From positions 2,544,747 to 2,608,746 of the forward strand of contig VXAI01000090.1 of assembly GCA_013399305.1 (NCBI GenBank): DNA of 64,000 bases, read 5' to 3'. A program made the translations under genes and the position numbers. Numbering within the stretch: the first letter of the stretch is position 1; each line of letters opens with the position of its first letter. Below are positions 12,982-23,787 of the stretch, one piece after another. Under the pieces are notes generated by a model. It saw nothing but the letters and a program-made list of their open reading frames with translations, was not told the DNA's origin and ran no database searches. Origin of the DNA: Rostratula benghalensis (taxonomy: Eukaryota > Chordata > Aves > Charadriiformes > Rostratulidae).

Positions 12982-13275
12982 TAAAAGGTCAATAGGTTGG
13001 GGTCAGACTCGTCTCAGTGGTGCCCAGTGAAAAGGGCACAGGCACCAGCTGAAACATGCAAAATTCCATCTAAGCTTGAGTAAAAACTTTCCTTCGAGGG
13101 TGGCAGAGCACTGGAACAGGCTGCCCAGAGAGGTTGTGATGTCTCCTTCTCTGGAGGTATTCAAAGCCCAGCTGGACGCGTTCCTGACCAGCCTGCTCTA
13201 GGTGAGCCTGCTTTGGCAGGGGGGTTGGACTAGATGATCTTCAAGGGTCTTTTCCAACCCTTGCGATTCTGTGAG
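12982..13275 (+). mobile_element. older CR1 LINE, 3' part (continuation of 11570-11935)
   Basis: Resumes with the CR1 3' coding end and 3' UTR: 'ctcagtggtgcccagtg', 'gagcactggaacaggctgcc', 'ttggactagatgatcttc', and a 'gattctgtg' tail at about 13270. Its left end continues the CR1 text interrupted at 11935, so the two parts were one element before copy A inserted. Confidence 0.88.
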
Positions 13276-16200
13276 AATGGTGAGTGAAGGCCAGGCCCAG
13301 CTCTTTCATCTCCACACTGCCACCGCAGGAAAGACAGGAGGAAAGCAGGCAGCATGTCACTTCTATGGTGATGCCATCATGGATTTAACAGCAGAGCAGC
13401 TGAAGCAGAGGAAGATGCACAGGTCCCAGAACACCCCATTATTCCTCTGCCTTCTGCACATCATTTACTGGAATGGGCCATCACAGCTGAGCTGTCTCCT
13501 CCTTTGGCCACCCTGTATAAAGGCCACAGCCTTCACAGCCAAACACAAGAGTGATTCAAAATTACTACCTCTGAACACCACACTGTGGTAAAGTGTATCA
13601 GGAACTTGAGAAATGGCTGGGTACCTGTCCATTGTCTCAGCCATGTCATCTACAAAGAAGTCCATCCTTCTTACCTATTTGCCCAATATGAGTAGAAGTT
13701 TAACTGCTGATCTGCTGGACCAAACGAACAGTCTATAGACTGCTTTGGGGTAGACTAATAAAGAATGAATTGTGCTTGAAGGCTTACAAGGAATGAGGAA
13801 AAAAAAATACATATTTACTGGCTGACAAGAGATGTGTTGAAGTGCTTAAACATGCTCTAAAGAGTCCTGAGAGGACTGGATCGTACTGTAACATCTAAGT
13901 AAAAAAGTTACCGACCAGAGCCTTGAAAAGCAGCATCCTATAAAGAGGGAACTGGGAAGCATGGAAGGAAAACTGTTTCACAACAGTTCCTGAGCTACAA
14001 AATCATGACAAAATTCAATTAGAAAAAGTCTAATAAATCATGACTTGGAAGGTTCAGAAATTTTTTGCTTTGTTGCGGTGTGTTTTTTTCAACCAACTGC
14101 ATATTATTCTAAATATTTAACACTTGTTACATTAAGGAATGTTTACAGTGGTTTGAAAATAAACGATCACCAATTTTCCCAGAAATTATCTTAATAAAAT
14201 TGTGGTTACTTACTGAGGCCAAATTCTGCTTTCATTCTGTTCATCTCCCCTGCCATCAGTGAAAACGTACTGGGTATTGAAGGAGAAGTCCATTCAAGTA
14301 TTAATTTGGATATTTATACTATAGCCTATAATTATAACAAATACTGTAATCTGATTTAGCATGTACTACAGGTGCCAGGATAATAACTCATAGTACTTAC
14401 TGCATTATGAAACAGAACTTTGAAAAAAGCTAAATATTATTAATAGCATGTGAAATGTATATGCTGAAAGCTTGCCTAAAACCTAATCACGTACAGGGAT
14501 TTTCAATACTCACAGGACAAATTTTTTTCCAACATGCTCAACTCAATAAAACACCAGATTTCCCATTCCATCTTTTCTGTATTTTATATATAATTACTTG
14601 GGACACAGAAGAATGTACAGTTTCTGGACTTGTGCAGCTGCAAAAGTCAGCGGTATAACTCAGAACAGCAGTCATATTTATCTAATTATGTGTACCAAGT
14701 TACAAAGCCATAACCACCCCTAGACATAACTCATATGCAAGAGAAATGTAATCCTCAAATGTGTATCATCTTTTACTTTTGTTCATCGTGCACTTCCCCT
14801 AAATCATTCCTAAGTTCATTCCAATACTCAGAGGGATCTTCTATTTTGAGGAAATAATATCCTCGAGATAAGTGTCATTAATAAGAGAAACAAGAAGCCA
14901 CAAAAACCAGCCCAAAAACATCCCTGGCTTCGTGACTGCCTCCTAGGTTGCAATGAATATGCTTAAATGATGGAGCAGAGGCCATCACATCACACAGCAA
15001 ACAGGTCCTTAAACACACTAGGAAAATTTAAGGGGCAGTTCAGGTTAAGCCATCTCAATATAGGTGTCTTCATACATGTGCTTAAATGCCAACAAGGTCT
15101 TGAAGGTTCCACTTCATCCAATGGATTAAGTTTCCTAAACACAAGCTTCTAGAGCTCTTTGGGATATCCTGTTATATATCAATCAGCCTCCAGCCTAGAG
15201 AGGTCTAGAAGAGCATGGTTGTCTCATAGATTTGGTGTCTCATTATAAAACTCCACAAGCATGTCCTGTATACTCCAGCACACCTCAGATGTTACTCAAA
15301 TGCCACCTGTCTTCAGGAAACTGAATCAAAAGTCTTAGAGATCTAGTTAGTGCAATCAACAGTTACTGCAGAGCAATGTTGCAAGAAGCAGAGACATAAG
15401 AAAGTCAACAGACCATCTAGAACAAATTAAACATTTAAAACTATCAGGGATATCTACATGGAGACAACAGATACACCTTAGGACCTAAGGAAACTTGCTT
15501 CCCACTGCATATCCTACTGGATATGATGTGTCATCTCAGGTCACATGAAGCACCCAGTTGTACTATGCTGGACAACTAAGTAAATCAGTAGGTACACTAG
15601 GCACCTGCTGCAAGTGATGTGAATCGCTCCACCAACCTCACCCACTGTATAGACTAGCCATCTAGTCCTCAAATCTGTTGCTAAACATGTCTCCCACCAT
15701 TTAAGATGGAGTTCTTCCTGCCTGATCTGTCTCCTCCCAGCTGGTAGTTGGTTTCCCATAAGACCAATGTCATGTTTCTCATACTCACACAGTTGTCTCA
15801 TAAATCTCCAACAACATAGATGTTATTGTTTAGTCAAATGGAGTGAACCTCTGATAGCTGGTTAGTTGACTCACTCTCTAAACCATACTAGTTGTAGGGA
15901 CTAAACCTCTGTCACTCAGATTATAGGGACACTCTTAGTGCATATGAACACAGCTCCCTGTAAGCACCTGGATTTAGATGCCTTAATTTCAAATTAAATC
16001 TCAGTAAAACTTTTCCAATATCTATAGGATTACTCCATACATAAACATTGTCATCCCTTTGTTCATCCCTGATTCTGCTGTTAGACTTTTCTGGTCGGAG
16101 GTTTCCCTCGTTCAAAACATAAATGAAGCCAAAAAAATATGTGGCATGGAAGCATGCATTCTTCTGAGCTTCCTTATACATTCTGAACCCAAACCGGCCA

Positions 16201-17902
16201 TGTATTAGTGTCAATGACACCAAATTGCCAAATACTTCAAAAGAAGCGGTGTACAGACAAATGCCAGCATAGCACAGAGGATGTCTCTTACATCATCTTA
16301 CAAATCCCTTCTGCATTTAGTGTAGGTAATAGCAAAAAGACAGAAAATATTTTTCAAAAGCTCCTGTTCTTCAGTTATTTCATATTTACTAGCGAGGCTT
16401 AATATTTAGTCCAAGAACAATTATTCATTCTTATAATCTTTAACACTGATTTTTTTTTTAGGATAATATTTTGAAAAAATAAAAGGAGATAGATCTGCAA
16501 GATCTGAATAAAGATTTAGTTGGTAGTTCCTGGTGGTCAGGACAGAGAGAAGTTTGTTTCAGCTACAATTTAAAAGGTTCTACATAATTCATATGGAACT
16601 GGCTACCTTGCAGGGGAAAATCCTTGTCACGCTAGCTCACCTAAATTAGTCACTTTACATGAATGTTCTTCCTTCCCATCATTCATTACGTTAACTTTCA
16701 TCACTTTTTATAAGCAACCAAAATTGTATCAGGAGTCCTGTGCTTCAGCTAGTGAGAAACACTAACAATTTCATCCTGCAAAAATCTATTCATCAAAGTT
16801 CAGAAAGAAAAAGCACAGTTCAAGTAAAGTTATCATCTCCATTAACAGCGATTTTACTAAGTTGTTAATAACCTCTATGTCTTAAAATACAGCAACATTC
16901 AATCACTGCCTATTCTGTGGGTCATACTTAAATATATTTAAGTCCATCCTTCTTTCTCCATATAACCATGTGGGAGCAAAGACTGACACAATGCAGGGGA
17001 GCTGAGAGATCTTCAGGTCCTTGCTAGTGGTGGGCAATCAGTGACTTCTCCTCTACCTTGTGCCCTGGCCTGAGCTAAGCCATGCAACCTGTTTAGACCA
17101 GGGCCACACTGGTCTGCTGTTCCTCATTAGGATTTGCAGAAAGGCAAACTAGATCCCAGCAGCCTTTTGGGTTTTCTTTAAGATTGTTTGGGGTTTTTTT
17201 CCCAGTGGTAAATACTGTGCAGGGTATTCCTAAGTGAACCACACTTTTTCTATGTGATCATGTAATTTTCTGATCATTTAAAATGCCTGCACAGCAGGGA
17301 AGTTGATCGTTAACAATGCTGCAGTCATTAAATGGGAATTATCTGTCATCTGAATTACATCATCTACAGCCATGGCCATTGTGAAAGGCTCATTTTGAGG
17401 AGCAATTTAACACCACACACTGTAAAGCTGCATTATACTGTACACAATCCCACCAGTGTACAACAACCAGAGTGCCACCTAGTGTGACCTGCGTTACCAT
17501 CACTGGGGTCAAAAACAAATGCTGCAGCGTTGGAGACTGCTTAAAAAGGCTGAGTAGTGTTTGCTAACGCACTCGTATCAGCAGAGAAATTCAGATCCAA
17601 AATGAAAAAAAGAATTAGAACTTGTTAATATATTTTAATACTCATTGAAACAAGTCTGCAAAATAAAACAAGACAAGTTTGTCCAAGAGCTGGGAGAAAT
17701 ACAACAACTAATGTCTTTAATGATGTTCAAAAGCCAAGCTGTTTTTCTCTCACTCCACAGACAGGAAACGAACAACCAACCAACCAGGTTCAGTTACATC
17801 ACACAATTACATACATCATCAAAACTTTCAAATACATACATTCATCATAACTGTACTCAAAAATCTGACTGAAAATACACTGTCAAACAAAACCAGACTT
17901 AC
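13276..17902. other. DST intron, no exon recognised
   Basis: Part of the large intron after the last CH1 exon. Open frames here (13271-13591, 15541-15801, 15921-16223) show no family resemblance and lack paired splice sites. Apart from a CTCF-like word at 17471, I see nothing that can be named. Confidence 0.5.
17471..17485 (-). promoter_or_regulatory. CTCF-like binding motif
   Basis: Read on the minus strand, acactaggtggcact fits the CTCF core (CCASYAGRKGGC-type) at all but the first base. Motif match only; such words also occur by chance. It lies about 420 bases downstream of the last CH1 exon. Confidence 0.35.
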
Positions 17903-17995
17903 CTGAAAGTGCAAAATTATGGTCCATATCAACCCCAAAGTCAATTTGGGATTCCCATCTGTTATGTCATCATTTCTGATGTTAACCAGTTTCAC
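17903..17995 (-). CDS. DST: dystonin CH1 exon (last CH1 exon, [10 protein letters not shown]...)
   Basis: A 93-base exon, 31 codons, phase 0 at both ends. It has acceptor ...tatggcag before GTGAAACTG and donor CAG|gtaagt. It encodes [16 protein letters not shown] followed by [15 protein letters not shown]. This is the C-terminal helix region of the first CH domain and fits the actinin-type actin-binding signature 2. The plakins dystonin, MACF1 and plectin are nearly identical here, so the assignment to DST rests on the neighbouring exons. The domain helps anchor the cytolinker to F-actin. The exon is flanked by inverted, nearly identical CR1 copies (see findings). Skipping it would remove 31 residues without a frameshift. 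Confidence 0.95.
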
Positions 17996-18509
17996 CTGCC
18001 ATAGTGGAAAAACATACAAAATTGAAATAAATATGCCGCAAATACATACTGCATTGCTCACTTCCTGAGCTTACTCTGCTTGGTTTTTTAATACTCAAAA
18101 GTAGAAAGGAACTGTATTTGGGCTTTAAGTGGCCTACCAGCAATTGCCCCCTCCCACCCACACCAACCTGAGAAGATTCCTCAGCTGCCACTATGCTGGC
18201 AGATCTGCTCCTTGTGCCAAATACCCTTCACTTTAGTCCACATCAGAGGGCAAAAGGATAACAAGAACATGATGATCTGTAACTGTGGCTCATCGGTTTC
18301 AGGGCAACCCTGGAAATAGGAAACTATTACTGCCTTTCTTCCTCCCCACACTCTCCTGCACCAAAACAAGAATTTAGTGGCAGGAGAACTGGCCTGCTAA
18401 TGGTCTGGTTTAATAAAACCAGGAATTTAGTATCACAGTTAAATAACCAATAGCTTTATAGTGACAACAATTATTATCACTTCTGCTCATACACGGTGCA
18501 ATAACATGA
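17996..18509. other. short intron segment between the last CH1 exon and CR1 copy B
   Basis: Contains the acceptor side of the 17903-17995 exon (cactatggcag). Otherwise it is non-coding with no recognised element. Confidence 0.6.
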
Positions 18510-19244
18510 AATCATAGAATCAGGTTGGAAGAGACCCTTGGGATCATCGAGTCCAAGCATCAGCCCTACTCTACAAATTCCTCCCCTACACCAAATCTCC
18601 CAACATCACATCTAAACGACTCAGGGATGGTGAATCAACCACCTCCCTGGGCAGCCTATTCCAGTGTCTGAGCACCCTTTCTGGGAAAAATTCTTTCCTA
18701 ATGTTCAGTGTAAACTTACCCTGTTCCAGCTTGAGGCCATTCCCTCTTTTTCTATCGCTAATTCCCTGTGAGAAGAGACCAGCACCAGCCTCTCTACAAG
18801 GTCCTTTCAAGTAGTTGTAGAGAGCGATGAGGTCTCCCCTCAGCCTCCTCTTCCTCAAACTAAACAGTCCCAGCCCCTTCAATTGCTCTTCATAAGATTT
18901 ATTCTCCAGGCCCCTCACCAGCTTCATTGCCCTCCTCTGCACTCGCTCCAGCACCTCGGTATCTCTCTTGTGTTGAGGTGCCCAGAACTGGACACAATAC
19001 TCAAGGTGAGGCCTCACCAGTGCTGAGTACAGGGGGACAATCACCTCCCTACTTCTGCTGGTCACACTCATTTTTATACAAGCCAGGATGCTGTTGGCTT
19101 TCTTGGCCACCTGGGCACACTGCTGGCTCATGTTCAGCCACTTGTCTATTAGAACCCACAGGTCCTTCTCTGCCAGGGAGCTCTCCAGCTGCATTTCCCC
19201 AAGCCTGCAGTGATGCATGGGGTTCTTATGGCCCAAGTGCAGGA
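18510..19244 (-). mobile_element. CR1 LINE (copy B), 5'-truncated, nearly identical to copy A
   Basis: On the minus strand it carries an uninterrupted frame of about 216 codons (19236-18586) for the ORF2 C-terminus: [81 protein letters not shown]. The 3' UTR with 'ttggactcgatgatcccaag' and an 'attctatgat' tail end it near 18510. It is 5'-truncated at about 19244 within the 'gtcctgcacttgg' word, so the catalytic domain is absent. The long frame and near-identity to copy A mark a young subfamily. Confidence 0.95.
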
Positions 19245-20811
19245 CCCAAAATGGTTAATAGGATTAAAACAAAGGCTGAGATTATTGCCACTTCCATAAA
19301 CTCATAGCTGCAGTAAGTTCAACAATTCTATTTTCTTTGTTTATTTTATCATTACATTTAATTTCTCTATATGTATTATGTGTCCATATAGCCAGGCAAT
19401 TAAAGATGACTCAGCTAAAAGGCATTTTATGCTTTTGTTAGTAAAGTTACATGTGTATGCTTATTAACATACATCCTGCTATCAACTGAACAAGCAAAGG
19501 CATGATCTGCTCTTGATCTGCAGACATAATCTTAACTATTAGAGAAAATAAACTAAACAACCCCCAACCAAACAACAACTGTCTCTGGAACAAAGATTGC
19601 ATTCCACAGTTCAAAAAAGAAATGAAAACCAAAACCAAACATTTTCCTCTCACTGGATTGAAAAATCTGTTTGTCTTTGGCAAAACTTTACAAAAGAGTC
19701 CAATATGCCTTATATTTGTTTTTTTCTTTATTTTTTTCCCCAAGTCAGGCTTCAGAATTATCGATATATAGGATCTCTCTGCCTTACAATCACAGTAAAG
19801 TATTGCATGTGGAGGCTATACAGTCAATCTGGGCAAGTTATCTCCTCAATAGAGTTTAGAAACATATAACAGGGGACTAAAATTTTAATCAAATCCAGAT
19901 CCTGATGGAAATTTGCCAAGACAACCCACACCCTGCAAGTATTTTGCACAGCAGAATACAGACATATTCTCAAAACTGCAAGGCTAAATGGAGCACAAAA
20001 ACCCTCGTATCACAATTGATGGCTGCACAATGGAGACTTCCGATTCCCAATGACATGTGCATGTTCATAAACATGAGGAGGACTTGATCCTACATCTCCT
20101 TTGTTTCAATATGGATGGTCTGTCTTACATAAATAAAGCACAGGGCAGCATGAAAACACCATTGTGACTGTCATTTCAAGTAGCCACTCATTTCCTTCAT
20201 AGCATATTTGTGGAATCCTTTAAGCGTATAAAGAAATTTAAAAGCGGAAAGAAATTCACAGCAGTGGAAAAAAACCCAGCAGTGTGGGTTTCAAGTGTTT
20301 TGCTTAAAAGAGATACAGGTGAAATTAAGCCTGAATCTTCCACAGCTCAGGTGATTGCTGCCTTTCACCAGTTTTGCTTTCATCAGGATCAAGGCTTGAA
20401 AAAGGTTTTCCAAAACAAATATAATCAAAACAAGGAACTCCCACACAATGTTCTAGTTTCTTTCAATCTGCATTTTGCACTAAAAACCAGATTGTGAACA
20501 AAACTGCATACCAGCTAGAGTCTGGGCAGCATAAAATACGGTTAAATCTACTATAAGCAACTCCTGAAGATCATACCCTCCCTCTAACATCACATACCAC
20601 ACGGAGCATGTTGATGTTACAGCTCAGAGAAGGGTGGTGTAAAGTTACCTTTGCCACATCTCTCTTAAGCATCCCGAGCACAAGATCAAGCCAGGCCTAC
20701 ACCAACAGCGATTATGCAACATGCATAGAAGACCAAACAGGACATATTTTTTATTTATTAGCTACAGCTAACAAAATTTTCATTAATTTTAAAATTAAAT
20801 TTTCACCATAC
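19245..20811. other. DST intron, no exon recognised
   Basis: Non-coding sequence between CR1 copy B and the PREKG exon. Open frames such as 20210-20497 and 19597-19869 show no known domain. Confidence 0.5.
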
Positions 20812-20889
20812 CTGGCGTTTTTTCAAATATTCCAGTGCAATTTGAACATTCTGAAGTCTGTGAAAACGCATCCGACCTTTTTCTCTGGG
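20812..20889 (-). CDS. DST: dystonin CH1 exon (PREKGRMRFH...)
   Basis: A 78-base exon, 26 codons, phase 0 at both ends. It has acceptor attgtag before CCCAGAGAA and donor CAG|gtatgg. It encodes PREKGRMRFHRLQNVQ followed by IALEYLKKRQ, the middle of the first CH domain as found in dystonin, MACF1 and plectin. EYLKKRQ is closer to dystonin (DYLKRRQ) than to MACF1 (DFLKQRQ) as I remember them. It joins 17903-17995 in frame. Upstream it can join either the cassette exon 23069-23167 or the constitutive exon 23698-23787, both ending in phase 0. Confidence 0.95.
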
Positions 20890-23068
20890 CTACAATTGGA
20901 AAACAATAGTTGTAAGATATTTCTCATCAGACAAAAGAAAAAACAGTCCAATTTAAAAGATACCACATAAAACATTTGAAACACTGCAGTTTTAATGAAG
21001 CAGATACCTTTGGTGGAAAAATGTGTTTTGACAATTTTATTTTATTTTTTAAAATGTAGTTGACATTTTTTTAGCACTGTGGATAGCAAGAGAGATCAGC
21101 AATTTAGATCCATGCAGGCTGAGCTCTTTCCCTGTGCTATTTCGGCCAAGAGGGCAAAAAAAAGCCCAACATCAATTTACCTACAGAAACCAAACTGCAA
21201 CATATTATTAAAAAACATTTACAGTATGTTATGCAAAGCAAAATGTAAGTAATGTCATGGACCTTTATGTTGCTCTGGTAAACTCTGTGATGGAAAAGTT
21301 TATCTCTGTATGCAACTTCATGATTTAATGTTGTCTACTTATGGTATGATTGCATAATCATTATGATATCAATACCTTCCTCCTAAGAGAATACAACAAT
21401 ATATACAGCCCTAGAATGCAAGTTAAAACTCTTGACTTGGGTAGAACATTTTAAAGCATGAAAAAAACCCAAACAAGTCAATCTTCTCAAAGCAAGGTCA
21501 AAACTAGCAAGAAGAAACTGTAAAATAAGCATGAGTAGTGTGTTAATGGAAATATGGCAAAACTGCATGCAGTTAGTTTAAAATCAGCAAGAAGAAGAAT
21601 CACACAGAAAAAGCATACTTTACTTAGCTGTCACAGATCAGCAATGGGAAAGCAGTTACATTTACATCACCATCATATCCAAATCCTTCTATTCTTCTTC
21701 CTTATTTCAGATTTTTCACAAGCGTTCACAGCAATAAACTGAAGTGGACTATGATTGCTAGGGATCAGCCATGAACATGAGTATTTCCTCAGACAACCAC
21801 TGCGAAACACAGGGGTAAGCCCATGCCTGCCTTAACTGCCTGGTTCCCACCCCCATCCCCATGGAGTATCAGATGCTTGCCAAAAGGAAACATGGGAAAA
21901 TGGAGTTGAATAAGAAGCATAAACTAAAACACAGAGAATTTTGAATTCCATTATCAAACCTTCGGTTTAGCCCCTTGTATTTCACATTGAAAGCCCAGGA
22001 TCAAGCCCTGCAGCCCTTGCTAGTGAGTAGCTTCCCCAGATGAAATGAAGGACTGCAGACCTGGAACTTGGTTCTCCACAATGAAGAGGGTATAATACAT
22101 CCCGAGGTATACAGTTAGGTGTAGCATCTCAGAGGGGAAATATTTTTTTCAACGTACAGCTAAAATGCAGCATTTTGAGTCATGTTATGCCCCAGAAAAA
22201 AAAAAGCACACAAATTCCACTGAAATCCCAACTGCAACACAACACACAGGGAGCCAATAAGGCACTCGGGCCCTATGACAAGTTGCTTTAGCAAATGCTA
22301 ATAATGCAAGGTCTACAAAGGCATGATACAGCTCACTTGGACTAACAAGCACTCATCATTTTATACTTTATATGTAGATATTTCCCTTCTGGATAGTTAA
22401 AATACAGTGAAACAACAATTCAGGACTTGTTGCAAGAAACATAAATCCTGCAAACAATCCATATACCTAGTAGCCACCACACAGAGCTGTCATTTAACTT
22501 CTATTTTGACTATCTGCTGGAATAAAATTAACTATTACATTCTATGAATGCTAACTAATAGATCTGTGCACCTGAATTAGCTCATTTTAAAATATTACCA
22601 GTATTATGTCAAATACACTGTGGGTGCAGTAGACAGGGGCTTCTAAGCAAGACAAATCAATTTTTTGCCATTGACTTCACTAGGGGGAGCCTTCAAACCT
22701 TTGTCTAAATTACTTGTATATGGGCAACACTGTTTGCACATTAAAAAATACATCTGGTTTAATGCAATTATGGCATTTCCCTATTTATTATTAAAAAAGA
22801 CTATTTTATAACATCTTGATAATGTTACCCAGTACACATCAGCACCATGGTTTGGTATAGTTTAATTGAAGCAAACAAATAGAAATCTTGAACATTTGCC
22901 TTTTAGCTGTTGTCTTTACCATACCTCCACCATAAACATCATAAACCAATGTGAGTTCTAGTGCCCTTTCTACAGCACACTACTGCAGCACATCAAACTG
23001 AGAATTCACATCAGCAGACACCACACTTCAAACACTACATTAGTACAGTTATGGGGGTCGGCACCTAC
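20890..23068. other. DST intron between CH1 exons
   Basis: Contains the acceptor of the PREKG exon and a CTCF-like word at 22677. No exon, retroelement or RNA gene was recognised. Confidence 0.5.
22677..22691 (+). promoter_or_regulatory. CTCF-like binding motif
   Basis: The plus-strand word tcactagggggagcc fits the CTCF core except at its first base and one base in the GGC-type end. Motif only, no other support. It is oriented away from the similar word at 17471 on the other strand. Confidence 0.3.
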
Positions 23069-23167
23069 CCCCTTATCCTCATCCTCCACATCCTCATGCT
23101 GTTCAATTGCGCATGCTTCTGTTGAACTCACCAACCGTAAGGTCTTCAAAAAATCTCGCTCCCTTGG
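23069..23167 (-). CDS. DST: dystonin CH1 cassette exon (33 codons, PRERDFLKTL...)
   Basis: A 99-base exon, 33 codons, phase 0 at both ends. It has acceptor ttcattag before CCAAGGGAG and a weaker donor GGG|gtaggt. It encodes PRERDFLKTLRLVSS, then TEACAIEQ, then an acidic end HEDVEDEDKG. Inclusion puts 33 residues between [10 protein letters not shown] and PREKGRMRF, inside CH1, without breaking the frame. It starts with PRE plus a basic residue, like the following exon, so it may derive from exon duplication. Plectin is known to have small alternatively spliced exons within its actin-binding domain, and a PRERD-type insert is one I recall at the same place. The insert probably alters actin binding. 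It should be a regulated, perhaps tissue-restricted, exon. Confidence 0.85.
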
Positions 23168-23697
23168 CTAATGAATATAATAGACAGGAGACAGGACAGC
23201 AAAGACACAAGACAGACCACAAATGAAAAGAAGAGCATGAAAAGAAGAACATAATGAAGAGAACAAATACCAAGCAAGGGAAGTAATGCTCACAAAGAAA
23301 GGAAATGACACCTGAGGAGTGTGTTAGACAATTTCAGGGACATTTTATCCTTATTATTTGTAAGTTACTCCCTTTACTGCGAAGGGATATTAAGTATCCA
23401 ATACTTGTTAAAAGAAAAATTGTAAAGAAAAGAGAGGAACAGAAAAAATAGCGCATTACCCTATGAAGAAAGTCTCACTGACCACAAGAATGAAGAGAAG
23501 AGATTGCATTTCCCCACAGAATTCACAGTGGAATAGTTTACCAACAGAAATACAACTTGTGTCTTTGTTATCAAGTTAGAGATAATGGAAATTATCAAAG
23601 AAGCCTCCAGTAGTCAATAGGCAAAGAGTTAACAAACAGAGCAAATGTGTATATATATATCAAACTGGAACCACTGCATTCTGATCTAGAAGCTTAC
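23168..23697. other. short DST intron
   Basis: Intron of about 530 bases between the constitutive CH1 exon and the cassette exon. It holds a small TA dinucleotide run near 23650 and nothing else notable. Confidence 0.7.
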
Positions 23698-23787
23698 CAA
23701 GGTGTCTCCAGAAAGGACTTCTAAAAGTGAGATCAAATTATGTCCATCTCTTAGGTCTTCATATAAGTCTTTCACATGCTTTCGAAC
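23698..23787 (-). CDS. DST: dystonin CH1 exon ([12 protein letters not shown]...)
   Basis: A 90-base exon, 30 codons, phase 0 at both ends. It has acceptor tctgtgcag before GTTCGAAAG and donor TTG|gtaagc. It encodes [15 protein letters not shown] followed by [15 protein letters not shown], the second part of CH1. The ending SGDTL and the start VRKHV match dystonin as I recall it; MACF1 has a different ending (SGIKL) and plectin a different start (AQRHI). This is the best single exon for calling the gene DST. Upstream it joins 42220-42281 across an intron of 18.4 kb. Confidence 0.96.

Noticed and set aside
18927..19307. Plus-strand frame [13 protein letters not shown]..., seen also at 12208-12579 on the other strand
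   Set aside because: It is the antisense of CR1 ORF2 in copies A and B; its recurrence reflects the repeat, not a gene.
17903..23787. Assigning the CH1 exons to plectin or MACF1
   Set aside because: SGDTL, VRKHV and the ALEYLKKRQ ending fit dystonin better than plectin (AQRHI, SGDSL) or MACF1 (SGIKL), and the MGNVCGC first exon fits a dystonin isoform.
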